This document shows positions 1-7,113 of a DNA stretch of 11,998 bases, in pieces; position 1 is the stretch's first letter, and the number at the start of each line of letters is the position of its first letter. Under the pieces are notes generated by a model that searched no databases, was not told the origin of the DNA, and was given only the letters and a program-made list of their open reading frames with translations. The DNA is taken from contig JAVVSB010000048.1 in NCBI GenBank assembly GCA_036654415.1, positions 1 through 11,998 of the forward strand, read 5' to 3'. Source of the DNA: Mucinivorans sp036654415. GTDB taxonomy: Bacteria; Bacteroidota; Bacteroidia; Bacteroidales; Rikenellaceae. The position numbers and the translations under genes were made by a program.

Positions 1-40
1 ATTATGAATCATGCGCTCTAACCAACTGAGCTACCTCGCC
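1..40 (-). tRNA. tRNA-Met (anticodon CAT), 5' part only
   Basis: The minus strand from 40 down to 1 folds as the 5' half of a tRNA: acceptor strand GGCGAGG, TA, D-arm GCTC-AGTTGGTTA-GAGC, then anticodon stem CATGA and loop TTCATAA. The anticodon CAT is at plus positions 4-6. The 3' half lies outside the window. CAT also occurs in lysidine-modified tRNA-Ile2, but the D-arm and anticodon stem look more like elongator tRNA-Met. It is not the initiator, whose anticodon stem carries three G-C pairs. The gene has its own promoter just upstream. Confidence 0.9.
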
Positions 41-72
41 AAAATAAACTCCAATCCTTGTTTTTGGAGGTG

Positions 73-104
73 CAAAGGTATGTGTTTTTTTCTAAACATC
101 CAAA
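73..104 (-). promoter_or_regulatory. Bacteroidota promoter for the tRNA
   Basis: The minus strand reads TTTG (104-101), a 20-base spacer, then TACCTTTG (80-73). This matches the Bacteroidota primary sigma factor consensus TTTG-N19/20-TAnnTTTG. Transcription should start near 66-68, about 27 bases before the tRNA 5' end at 40. Confidence 0.75.
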
Positions 105-138
105 TGTAACCTTCAAAAACCGCGAAAAAAAATGACGA

Positions 139-852
139 CTATCGAATTTGGTCGTACCAAGGAACATATTTACTCTGTGTTTTGCCGTTGGCCACAGCGC
201 GGGCTGCTGACTGAACCAGGCGCAATTTAATACCTGCACTAACAAGACCTAAGTTACCATATCCAACTTCCACAAATCCACTCAACTTCCGGCCGAACTC
301 CACTCCAATGGGCGACAGTTGCCAAGATAAGATGAATGTTGATTTCATCCCTACCTCCTGCTGGTCAACACGATTAACTAAACCAAAACCAACACCAACA
401 CGAGAGTATAATCTGACATTGGTACGATGAAACCAATTCACCTTTAAATTAGGGGTAAAACATACCCAATCCTCATAAAAGTCAGGGTTACGATTAGGAT
501 GCATTGCATCAGGTTGAGATGCTGGGTTATCAAAATAGCCACGGTTATGGGACCAACTAAAAGGCAATGAGAGTTCCAAAAGAGGAGAGAACTCGATGCC
601 TACAGAAAAAGCCACAACACCTGTATTGGACAGCAAAACGGCATGTTTAGATTCCATCACACCATAAGAAGGTTGCGATTTAACAAACTTATTATCCCAC
701 CAATTATTAGCGTTAATGGGTAAAGCCCCATAACTTAACGAAAGATTAGCCCTAGGCTTTACCCTTGTTTTGGTCACCTCATTCTCAACTGTTTGAGCCA
801 CTACAGCCATATTAACAAGCAGAACCGTGGCAATTAATACTAATTTTTTCAT
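139..852 (-). CDS. Predicted secreted/outer-membrane beta-barrel protein, paralogue A
   Basis: A 237-residue protein starting with a signal peptide (MKKLVLIATVLLVNMAVVAQ), probably cut by signal peptidase I near AVVAQ. The rest is rich in alternating hydrophobic and polar residues, aromatics and glycines, as in small outer-membrane barrels. Examples are YSRVGVGFGLVNRV and SPIGVEFG. I chose the start at 852 rather than an in-frame ATG at 882, because 852 begins directly with the signal peptide and the longer form would overlap the upstream gene. By eye it is about half identical to the product of 876-1553, which lies 23 bases upstream, so the two are a tandem duplication and probably co-transcribed. 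The C-terminus runs about 25 residues past the last predicted strand. I do not recognise a specific function. Barrel assignment is inference from composition. Confidence 0.75.
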   Translation of the reverse strand: MKKLVLIATVLLVNMAVVAQTVENEVTKTRVKPRANLSLSYGALPINANNWWDNKFVKSQPSYGVMESKHAVLLSNTGVVAFSVGIEFSPLLELSLPFSWSHNRGYFDNPASQPDAMHPNRNPDFYEDWVCFTPNLKVNWFHRTNVRLYSRVGVGFGLVNRVDQQEVGMKSTFILSWQLSPIGVEFGRKLSGFVEVGYGNLGLVSAGIKLRLVQSAARAVANGKTQSKYVPWYDQIR

Positions 853-875
853 CACTTTAATTTTAAACAACATAT

Positions 876-1553
876 TTACCACTCAATAAATCCATCACTC
901 TTGGCATGTGTTGCCTTGTTGAAACGAAACTTAACACCAACCACGGCTGTACCCAACTGTCCGAAGCCACCTTCGGCATAGATACAGACAGTATTACCAT
1001 ATTCGATGCCAATAGGAGATAGTTGCCAAGCAAACGCCACACTAGCCGTAGGATTATGGTTGTCGTAATCATGGATACGATTCACCAAACTAAAGCCAAT
1101 ACCCACACGTGAATAGAGGGTCAAATTCTTGTGACGAAACCAGTTGAACTTTACGTTAGGGGTAAGGCTAAGCCAATCATCATGATAGGTATCAGCACTT
1201 CTAAAATTGGTAGATATATCATCAAAATAGCCATAAGAACGAGACCAGGTAAAAGGAATGCCTATTTCGATAAGTGGAGATACTTCTATGCCAATGGCAA
1301 AATTAACAGCACCGCTATTGGATAGATTGGTAGCATGAAGTGTTGTGGACTTACCATTAGCAGAGTACCATGGATGAGATTTAACAAATTGATTAGCCCA
1401 CCAATTATTGGTGTTGATTGGTAAAAAGCCATAACCCAAAGAGAGATTAATCTTGGACTTCTCTTTTTTAACAGACTCAGCAGAAAAAGGACTTTGAGCC
1501 ATCACATACAAACTAAAACACAAAAAGAAGAAAATAGATAACGTTTTTTTCAT
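876..1553 (-). CDS. Predicted secreted/outer-membrane beta-barrel protein, paralogue B
   Basis: A 225-residue protein with an N-terminal signal peptide (MKKTLSIFFFLCFSLYVMAQ). The mature part shares blocks with its downstream neighbour: NLSLxYGxLPINxNNWW, FVKSxPxY, LYSRVGxGFxLVNR, and WQLSPIGxExG. The last predicted strand, VGVKFRF, ends on an aromatic residue as outer-membrane strands usually do, followed by a 12-residue tail. It is the first gene of a two-gene unit. A near-consensus -7 element (TACCTTTA on the minus strand, 1626-1619) lies about 65 bases upstream, with no clear -33 box. Function is unknown; it may be a small barrel or surface protein. The Asn-Asn-Trp-Trp block shared by both copies is the most distinctive feature. 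Confidence 0.78.
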   Translation of the reverse strand: MKKTLSIFFFLCFSLYVMAQSPFSAESVKKEKSKINLSLGYGFLPINTNNWWANQFVKSHPWYSANGKSTTLHATNLSNSGAVNFAIGIEVSPLIEIGIPFTWSRSYGYFDDISTNFRSADTYHDDWLSLTPNVKFNWFRHKNLTLYSRVGIGFSLVNRIHDYDNHNPTASVAFAWQLSPIGIEYGNTVCIYAEGGFGQLGTAVVGVKFRFNKATHAKSDGFIEW

Positions 1554-1618
1554 ACAACAATCTGATTATAAGCATGAACCTATGCTACAGACATCCCCAA
1601 ATAGGAAGGAACGCGGTG

Positions 1619-1626
1619 TAAAGGTA
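1619..1626 (-). promoter_or_regulatory. Weak candidate -7 element for the barrel-protein pair
   Basis: The minus strand reads TACCTTTA, one base from TAnnTTTG. No TTTG is found 19-21 bases upstream. It is proposed only because of its place, about 65 bases before the start codon at 1553. Confidence 0.3.
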
Positions 1627-1660
1627 TTTATTTTTTACGGAAAATTACGTACCAACAACA

Positions 1661-1677
1661 GAAAAAAGCTATAGCTT
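1661..1677 (-). terminator. Possible weak terminator after the thioesterase gene
   Basis: The 12-base palindrome AAGCTATAGCTT (1666-1677) covers the TAG stop of the thioesterase gene. On the minus strand it runs into six T residues. Only a four-pair stem with a TATA loop can form, so this is weak. It sits where the redox operon should end, before the separate barrel-protein unit. Confidence 0.3.
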
Positions 1678-2007
1678 ACTCATGAATTTTTGTCTGTCGA
1701 CCATAAAGCGATGATGCTCACCATGACCAATGAGTCCATTATCATCAAAAGCCTCGACCGAGAACATAAGCTTACGTCCCTCTTGTCCAAGCAGCTTAGC
1801 CTCGGCCCATACATCGCCACCAAGAGGCGTAGCACGCAAATGCTCAATATTAATGAGCACTCCAACCGTTGTTTGCTGAGCAGAGCAGAAACTAGAGGCC
1901 AGCAAAGCGGCCTCCCTCTCCATCAAGGCAACCATAGCGGGGGTGGCAAAGACAGGTAAATCGCCAGAGCCCATGGCAATGGCACTATTATGTGCAGTAA
2001 CCAACAT
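1669..2007 (-). CDS. FlK-like hotdog thioesterase
   Basis: A 112-residue hotdog-fold protein of the fluoroacetyl-CoA thioesterase-like family, expected to hydrolyse an acyl-CoA of unknown identity in the cytoplasm. Positions fitting the FlK catalytic residues are Thr22 and Glu30 in VFATPAMVALME, and His57 in INIEHLRATPLG. The GHGEHHRF segment (94-101) is the typical final strand. The gene is the last of the hydrogenase-FprA operon, four bases after the FprA stop. The protein is roughly 10-20 residues shorter at the N-terminus than usual for the family. The frame continues upstream for seven family-like codons (IKTVSKT) to a TAA at 2029-2031, but without an ATG, GTG or TTG. The true start may therefore be non-canonical, or the first strand may be lost. 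The link to the redox genes is by position only. Confidence 0.82.
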   Translation of the reverse strand: MLVTAHNSAIAMGSGDLPVFATPAMVALMEREAALLASSFCSAQQTTVGVLINIEHLRATPLGGDVWAEAKLLGQEGRKLMFSVEAFDDNGLIGHGEHHRFMVDRQKFMSKL

Positions 2008-2011
2008 AGTT

Positions 2012-3205
2012 TTAGAAACCGTTTTGATTTAATTTTTGAGCCATGGCCAGTGCCAAATCATCACAAGCGGCTAACTTTTCGGGCGTGGGAGTACCAAAAA
2101 CATCGACCGCTGAGGCCACCTGTTCCCAACCAATAGTTTGAGCAAAGGTCTGTAAATTGCGCACCCCTCCCCCATTCCAGCTATAAGAGCCAAAGAGCCC
2201 CAAGACCTTATTCTTGACGGTCATGTGTTCCAACTCGCGCGTCAGGGAGTCCATCATAGGAAACATATTGGTATTGTAAGCACATGAGCCAAGTATCACA
2301 CCACGATACTTCCAAATATCAGAGATAAGATAAGAGAGGTGGCTCTTACTAACATCGTGCACTTTAATCTCGCGCACGCCATTGATGGAGAGCCTACGGG
2401 CAATATAGTCGGCCACCTGAGCCGTATTACCATACATAGAGGCATAAATAAGCACCACACCATCACGCGACTTGTAAGAGCTCCAGCGGTCGTAAAGGTC
2501 GATGACCTTACCTGGATTCTCGCGCCAAATGGGGCCATGCAAAGGGCAGATGATATTGATGTCAAGACCAGCAAACTTGGCAAGCGCCTTTTGAACCATG
2601 GGGCTAAACTTGCCCACAATATTAGAATAGTAGCGACGCATCTCCTCTCGATAGTACTCAAAATTGATTTGGTCGTCGAAGATACCACCGTCCAAAGTGC
2701 CAAAGGTTCCAAAAGCATCAGCCGAAAAGAGCACCCCATCAGTCATATCATAGGTCATCATGGTCTCGGGCCAGTGGACCCAAGGGGTGAAGACAAATTT
2801 AAGGCAGTGGTGGCCCAACTCCAAAGTTGACCCATCACCGACCTCCAATAAGTTATCGGTAATGCCATAATATCCTGCTAGAATCTTGAAGGTCTTGGCA
2901 TTACCCACTATCTTAACGTTGGGATAGCGACGCACTACGGCCCCTATTTCACCCGAGTGGTCTAGCTCCATATGGTTGATAATAAGGTAATCAAGTTCTT
3001 GCCCAGAGAGTAACTGCTCTATCCAACTCAAATAACCAGAACCACTGCCCATCTCGATGGTGTCAACCAAGGCAGTCTTTTCGTCTTTTATTAAGTATGA
3101 ATTATAGCTCACCCCATTGGGCAGAGGCCACATATTCTCAAAAAGTTCTTTGCGGCGGTCGTTGACCCCCAACCAATAGATACTATCGGTTATCTCTATC
3201 TTCAT
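2012..3205 (-). CDS. FprA-family A-type flavodiiron protein
   Basis: A 397-residue cytoplasmic protein with the two-domain layout of class A flavodiiron proteins, which reduce O2 to water and/or NO to N2O. Residues 1-245 form a metallo-beta-lactamase-like domain, and 250-395 a flavodoxin domain with the FMN loop YASMYGNTAQVA (254-265). All expected diiron ligands are present: His78, Glu80 and Asp82 in HMELDHSG, His144 in WVHWPET, Asp163 in SADAFG, and His223 in PLHGP. Length agrees with the family. The ATG at 3205 follows the hydrogenase stop by 11 bases, so the two should be co-transcribed. The electron donor is probably a rubredoxin, ferredoxin or the neighbouring Fe-S proteins; no rubredoxin domain is fused. 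An O2-protective role next to an O2-sensitive hydrogenase is likely. Whether O2 or NO is the main substrate cannot be read from sequence. Confidence 0.95.
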   Translation of the reverse strand: MKIEITDSIYWLGVNDRRKELFENMWPLPNGVSYNSYLIKDEKTALVDTIEMGSGSGYLSWIEQLLSGQELDYLIINHMELDHSGEIGAVVRRYPNVKIVGNAKTFKILAGYYGITDNLLEVGDGSTLELGHHCLKFVFTPWVHWPETMMTYDMTDGVLFSADAFGTFGTLDGGIFDDQINFEYYREEMRRYYSNIVGKFSPMVQKALAKFAGLDINIICPLHGPIWRENPGKVIDLYDRWSSYKSRDGVVLIYASMYGNTAQVADYIARRLSINGVREIKVHDVSKSHLSYLISDIWKYRGVILGSCAYNTNMFPMMDSLTRELEHMTVKNKVLGLFGSYSWNGGGVRNLQTFAQTIGWEQVASAVDVFGTPTPEKLAACDDLALAMAQKLNQNGF

Positions 3206-3216
3206 TGTTGTAAATT

Positions 3217-4648
3217 TTATTTAGAAATGGACTGCACCTGACGCGCGGCCACCTTAGCACTGGCAATCACATTGCAACCGCCCACGCAACCACCCTCACA
3301 GGCCATCACCTCAATCATATTACCAGCGCAAGCCTTGGCATAGCCACGCAGTTCGCGAATGGTCTGTTTGTTGAGCCCGTCAATCACAATGGGTTTTATT
3401 TCGGCCCTATCACCCACCTTCTTGGCCACAGCCCCCATAACGCCACTAGTGGTAGCATAGCCACGCGAAGATGGGTCAATGGTGCCATCGAGCTCCAACT
3501 TGGTTGGCGCAAAAGCATCAACACCCATGGCCACAAACATTGTACCAAGCTCCTCGAAAGAGAGAACATAATCGACATTTGGGTCAACAAATCCCTCATA
3601 ACGTTTGGCCAAGCAAGGCCCCACAAAGACTATCACAGCCTCGGGATTGTCGCGACGCACTATTTCAGCCGTATAGTACATAGGACTACGGGTGTGCGAA
3701 ACATAGGGTTTCAATTCAGTCAAATGGCGAGCGGCCAACATATAGTAGGATGGACAGCAGGAGGTGGTCATAAACCTTTCACCTTGAGCCATCTTATGAA
3801 TAAACTCCTCGGCCTCGTTGGCTGTGGTCACATCAGCCCCCTTGGCCACCTCAACAACCTGGTCAAAGCCCACTTTGGCAACAGCGGCCAAAATGCCTTG
3901 AAGCGAACTCTTGAACTGTCCAGCAATGGCTGGAGCCACAATGGCTATAACTTTTTTGGGTGAGGCAAAGGCCTTGAAAATATCAACCAGGTGAGACCGC
4001 TCAATAACCGCTCCAAAAGGGCAAGAAGAGATGCAACGACCACAATAGATACACTTGTCGGGGTCGATATGTTCCTTACCTGTGTCGTCCTTAGTAATGG
4101 CCCCCACAGGGCAGCTCTCCTCGCAGGGTACAGGTACATAGACAATGGCATGAAAAGGACAGTTATTTTGGCATAGGCCGCAATTGACACACTTATGAGG
4201 GTCAATATGGGCCTGACCACCACTAAAACTGATGGCCCCCTTGTTACAATTCATAGCACATGGACGAGCCACACAGCCACGACACATATTGGTAACCACA
4301 TAGTTAACACGGACACAAGCAGAACAAGCCTCGTGCATAACCGATAGAGGCTCCTTCTCAATTTTTTCGCGAGCAAAGGCTCTGTCAGAATACTCGGCCA
4401 AAGAGGTCATCTCGTCAGTTTCGTCCGAGGNNNNNNNNNNAGGTACCAAAACCCAAGATGCCCATGGCTCGATATTTGAGCATGGCTCTATCTTTGTAGA
4501 TACAGCAACGCGAAATCTCACCTCCACGCGGACGCATAAGGTAAGGTATACGGTCTATATTGTCGCGTAAATCACCCGCCTTGAGGTGCTTAATCATACG
4601 AGTGAGCAACTCGCGGCGCAAAATCATGGTGTTGTTGGTTACTGCCAT
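3217..4648 (-). CDS. Group B-type [FeFe] hydrogenase, reading frame broken by an N run
   Basis: The enzyme should interconvert protons and H2 using electrons from ferredoxin-like partners. The first 69 residues are encoded from the ATG at 4648 to 4442 and contain RCCIY (47-51). After the gap the protein continues from 4428 in another frame for 403 residues. Cysteine clusters for several [4Fe-4S] centres follow: CSAC...CRGC...CAMNC, CVNCGLCQNNCP, CEESCP, and CIYCGRCISSCP. The H-cluster motifs are TSCCPS (3765-3748), GPCLAKR (from 3621) and MACEGGCVGGC (3306-3274). TSCCPS and GPC in place of the group A forms TSCCPxW and MPC point to group B. Total is about 473 residues, a normal size for this group. 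The start overlaps the upstream stop as TAATG, suggesting coupled translation. Maturases HydEFG are not in the window. The hydrogenase call is firm; physiological direction is not known. Confidence 0.92.
4431..4440. other. Assembly gap (10 N) inside the hydrogenase gene
   Basis: Ten N are placed between minus-strand codon Thr69 plus one T on one side, and CC followed by the Ser-Asp-Glu codons on the other. Frame is kept only if the true number of missing bases is a multiple of three, and ten is not. With zero missing bases the junction reads Gly-Phe-Gly-Thr-Ser-Ser-Asp-Glu and gives an unbroken protein. The gap is therefore most likely a placeholder, not a mutation. Confidence 0.95.
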
Positions 4649-4902
4649 TAGATGTCTAATTGTTTCTCTATTTCATTTATTACCTTGGCAATGGTGGCCT
4701 GGCAGACCAACTGCCCACCCACCAATACATAAGGGGCACGCCCCGACTCAGACTTATTACAAAAATCAAGACAAGTAGAGCCCACTATTTCGACTCTATC
4801 TTGCAACTCGGGTGCAAGAAAATCACCCAAAAGTTGTAATTCCGACCCCCCCATGACATAGCAGAGTGTACCGGTACATATTTTAACCTCTATCTTACTC
4901 AT
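4648..4902 (-). CDS. Thioredoxin-like [2Fe-2S] ferredoxin (NuoE/HymA-like)
   Basis: An 84-residue protein of the thioredoxin-like [2Fe-2S] family, related to the C-terminal half of NuoE and the HymA/HndA subunits of hydrogenases. The four cluster ligands have the classic spacing C-x4-C near the N-terminus (CTGTLC, Cys9 and Cys14) and C-x3-C (CLDFC, Cys44 and Cys48). The ATG at 4902 is preferred; an in-frame TTG lies just upstream at 4905. It starts 5 bases after the stop of the DHOD-like gene, and its TAA overlaps the hydrogenase ATG. This places it as the likely electron-transfer partner or subunit of the hydrogenase. It lacks the N-terminal helical domain of full NuoE, so it is a ferredoxin-type form. 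The family is secure; which protein it exchanges electrons with is inferred from position. Confidence 0.88.
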   Translation of the reverse strand: MSKIEVKICTGTLCYVMGGSELQLLGDFLAPELQDRVEIVGSTCLDFCNKSESGRAPYVLVGGQLVCQATIAKVINEIEKQLDI

Positions 4903-4907
4903 CAACT

Positions 4908-5888
4908 TTATTCAGAAATATTAGAGAAATAACGCATAAACTGAGTACGTTCGTAGGCTTTAGTGTCGCGTACATTCGATGAGCTTAGGTGACCAATAAA
5001 CTCGGTAGTCTGTTCAAAACCTGAGCGGCGCATCCACTCGTCAATAAAGAGATTCATGGCCGTAATTGCTTCATAACCTCCATTGTGTAGAGCTGTACAA
5101 ACCTGCACAGCCTTGGCCCCAGAGAGCATCACCTTAACCGCATCTTCACCCGTGTGCACTCCGCTGCTAGCAGCCACATCAACCAAAGGAAGATTGCCCG
5201 AAACTAGACCTGACCAACGAATCACATTACCCAACTCCGAAGTCCCGCTCCAGACACCTCCACTGGTCATGGTACGCTGCTCGATATCAATGTCGGGGGT
5301 GTAAAAACGGTTAAACAAGACCACACCCTTGATATTACGATAGTAAAGTTCACGCACGATTTCCAACGGATTAGTAAAATTCTGAGCCAACTTAACCGAC
5401 ACGGGGATAGTCACAGCATCGCGCACCATGGCCACAATTTCGAGATAATTTTTCTGTATCTGCTCCGAAGAGAGCTCCTTGTTGGTGGGGAGCTGAAAAA
5501 TATTAAGTTCCAAAGCATCAGCACCTGCATTCTCCATCACACGAGCAAAATTTATCCAATCGCCCTTAGCTGTACAGTTTATACTGGCTATGATGGGGAT
5601 GCGGCACTCGTGTTTGGCAGCCTGGATAAGCTCGAGATAGAGGCCAAGGCTGTTTTCCATGATATAGGACTTGAGGTAGTCGGCAGCCTCGGGGTAGTCG
5701 GCATAGCTATCAACGGAGACTATCTCGGAGAGAATCTGCTCCTCGAAAATAGATTTAACAACCACCGCGCCAGCCCCAGCAGCCTCGGCTTTCTTTATAT
5801 TTTCTAAATTTGCCGTAAAAGGGGAGCTGCTCACTATGATTGGGCTCTTGAGAAGTAACCCCAAATAACGTGTTTCTAATCTATTCAT
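4908..5888 (-). CDS. Dihydroorotate dehydrogenase-like FMN protein
   Basis: A 326-residue TIM-barrel protein of the dihydroorotate dehydrogenase-like family. Barrel and FMN-phosphate features are visible: VSVKLAQNF (163-171), VLFNRFY (190-196), ASSGVHTGEDAVK (240-252) and GAKAVQVCTAL (257-267). The place of the class 1 motif Asn-x-Ser-Cys-Pro-Asn, which holds the catalytic cysteine, is taken by LNIFQLPTN (128-136). True dihydroorotate oxidation is therefore doubtful, and I do not give the symbol pyrD. It is the first gene of a tight group with the [2Fe-2S] protein, hydrogenase and flavodiiron protein. A promoter-like sequence sits just before it. That position suggests a flavin oxidoreductase working with Fe-S electron carriers, by loose analogy with the preTA/PyrDB-type enzymes. 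The substrate is unknown. Confidence 0.85.
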   Translation of the reverse strand: MNRLETRYLGLLLKSPIIVSSSPFTANLENIKKAEAAGAGAVVVKSIFEEQILSEIVSVDSYADYPEAADYLKSYIMENSLGLYLELIQAAKHECRIPIIASINCTAKGDWINFARVMENAGADALELNIFQLPTNKELSSEQIQKNYLEIVAMVRDAVTIPVSVKLAQNFTNPLEIVRELYYRNIKGVVLFNRFYTPDIDIEQRTMTSGGVWSGTSELGNVIRWSGLVSGNLPLVDVAASSGVHTGEDAVKVMLSGAKAVQVCTALHNGGYEAITAMNLFIDEWMRRSGFEQTTEFIGHLSSSNVRDTKAYERTQFMRYFSNISE

Positions 5889-5910
5889 TTATTTCAACTT
5901 TTTGTTTGGA

Positions 5911-5941
5911 CAAAGATATTAATTAAATTCGATTTCCGAAA
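5911..5941 (-). promoter_or_regulatory. Likely promoter of the DHOD-like/hydrogenase/FprA operon
   Basis: The minus strand reads TTTC (5941-5938), a 19-base spacer, then TATCTTTG (5918-5911). The -7 box is a full TAnnTTTG match and the -33 box is one base off TTTG. It overlaps the 3' end of the yggS-like gene and would start RNA about 16 bases before the ATG at 5888. The hydrogenase operon may therefore be expressed separately from yggS. Confidence 0.55.
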
Positions 5942-6570
5942 ATCGAGCTACCTATGCGAACCATAGTAGAACCACACGCTAAGGCCACTAAATAATCCTC
6001 GGACATGCCCATCGAGAGAGTGTCTATCTGAGGAAGTTCACTAAGTCTCAACCTATCAAAAAGAGCCCTGACAAGCTTGAATTCATGCTCTATTAACGTT
6101 CTATCATCAGTAAATGTTGCCATGGCCATAAGGCCTGCAATTTTTATGCCAGAAAGGGCCTTTAAATCAGGTAAAATAGAGAGCAACTCATCTGGTAAAA
6201 AACCTTGCTTGGTCTGTTCGGCGGCCACATGAACCTCCAGCAGTACATCCACCACTCGTCCTACAGAGAGTGCCTGTTGTGAAATTTCAACGGCCAAACG
6301 CAAGGAGTCAACCGACTCTATCACGGCCACAAAAGGGATAATAAGACGTACCTTGTTGGTTTGAAGATGGCCAATAAAATGCCACTGAATATCATGCGGA
6401 AGCTGCTCGTACTTCATGGCCAACTCCTGGGGACGGCTCTCTCCAAAAACACGCTGACCAGCCCCGTAAGCCTCCAAAATATCCTCCGATGGATGGAATT
6501 TACTCACAGCCACTAACGTCACTTGAGCAGGTAAATTTTCTTTGATTTGAGCTAAACGTTTGCTTATCAT
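5923..6570 (-). CDS. yggS: YggS/PROSC-family PLP-binding protein
   Basis: A 215-residue cytoplasmic protein of the YggS/PLPBP family, a single-domain alanine racemase-like barrel that binds pyridoxal 5'-phosphate and helps PLP and amino-acid homeostasis. It has no established enzyme activity. The PLP lysine is Lys24 in VAVSKF. Other signatures are FGESRPQE (42-49), WHFIGHLQTNK (63-73), the SMGMSEDY block (186-193) and GSTMVRIGSSIFG (200-212), which binds the cofactor phosphate. The family more often has FGENR where this protein has FGESR. Length is slightly short but complete at both ends. The gene stops 34 bases before the DHOD-like ATG. It may be read through into that operon, but a separate promoter lies in between. 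Its own promoter is 153-183 bases upstream. Confidence 0.93.
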   Translation of the reverse strand: MISKRLAQIKENLPAQVTLVAVSKFHPSEDILEAYGAGQRVFGESRPQELAMKYEQLPHDIQWHFIGHLQTNKVRLIIPFVAVIESVDSLRLAVEISQQALSVGRVVDVLLEVHVAAEQTKQGFLPDELLSILPDLKALSGIKIAGLMAMATFTDDRTLIEHEFKLVRALFDRLRLSELPQIDTLSMGMSEDYLVALACGSTMVRIGSSIFGNRI

Positions 6571-6722
6571 AAGATTTTTTACGTTTATAAATAGAATAAA
6601 AATGATTAAGTCGTTGTGTTCAGATGCTCTAAACCGACTGTGCGAGATAATAGATTACGAATTAATTATATACAACATGTTTAGTATTTCTGTGCATTGA
6701 ACACTAAAATAACTCTTCATTA

Positions 6723-6753
6723 CAAAAGTAACTCAAAAAATCGGATATGCAAA
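6723..6753 (-). promoter_or_regulatory. Bacteroidota promoter upstream of yggS
   Basis: The minus strand reads TTTG (6753-6750), exactly 19 bases, then TACTTTTG (6730-6723). This is a full match to the Bacteroidota consensus. RNA would start near 6716, leaving a leader of about 145 bases before the ATG at 6570, longer than for the other genes here. Confidence 0.7.
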
Positions 6754-6889
6754 AAGAATATACTAATCAAATTTTAGATTAAAATTCCACCCCTTTTCCC
6801 GCGGTATAAAAGATTGATTTAGTTGTATTTCAAATGGAAGTCGCACAAAAAGTGAACAAGAATATCATCATTAAAAACAGATTGAAATC

Positions 6890-6915
6890 CCACCAACTGT
6901 TACCAATATTGGTGG
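6890..6915. repeat. Nested, mutually exclusive inverted repeats
   Basis: A perfect 12-base palindrome ACCAATATTGGT (6902-6913) lies inside a second inverted repeat, CCACCAA (6890-6896) with TTGGTGG (6909-6915). The right arms overlap, so only one structure can form at a time. It could be a protein-binding operator or RNA structure; no factor is known. Confidence 0.5.
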
Positions 6916-7113
6916 TGTGGAGTTTTCGACATTGTGCTGACATTGAGAAAATAACGATTGCACTCCCAAAGATGGCATATATTCGACCAATTTTATTCTA
7001 TAAACAAGCGAGAATAAGACGTATATGAACGTAAAAAATACAGGAACTACAAACCCGTTGAAATGTATAGTATATATACGGAAATATATAGTAGTCACTC
7101 TTTCTGTATTGCC

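Noticed and set aside
853..882. Start of barrel paralogue A at 882
   Set aside because: It would add ten residues before the signal peptide and overlap the stop of paralogue B.
2339..2830. A 163-codon open frame on the plus strand
   Set aside because: It lies wholly antisense to the FprA gene, whose frame shows all diiron ligands. The plus-strand translation has no family features.
4441..4527. N-terminal 29 residues obtained by reading the hydrogenase frame straight through the N run
   Set aside because: That frame upstream of the gap has no similarity to hydrogenases, whereas the frame starting at 4648 carries the expected N-terminal region.
7020..7080. Inverted repeat CGTATAT/ATATACG that could flank an invertible promoter of the pilus operon
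   Set aside because: The arms are only seven bases of AT-rich sequence, and they do not enclose the -7 element at 7114. No site-specific recombinase gene is in the window.
6834..7098. Two overlapping opposite-strand open frames (64 and 75 codons) in the divergent intergenic region
   Set aside because: They overlap each other, are AT-rich, and have no signal peptide, domain or promoter context that favours either.
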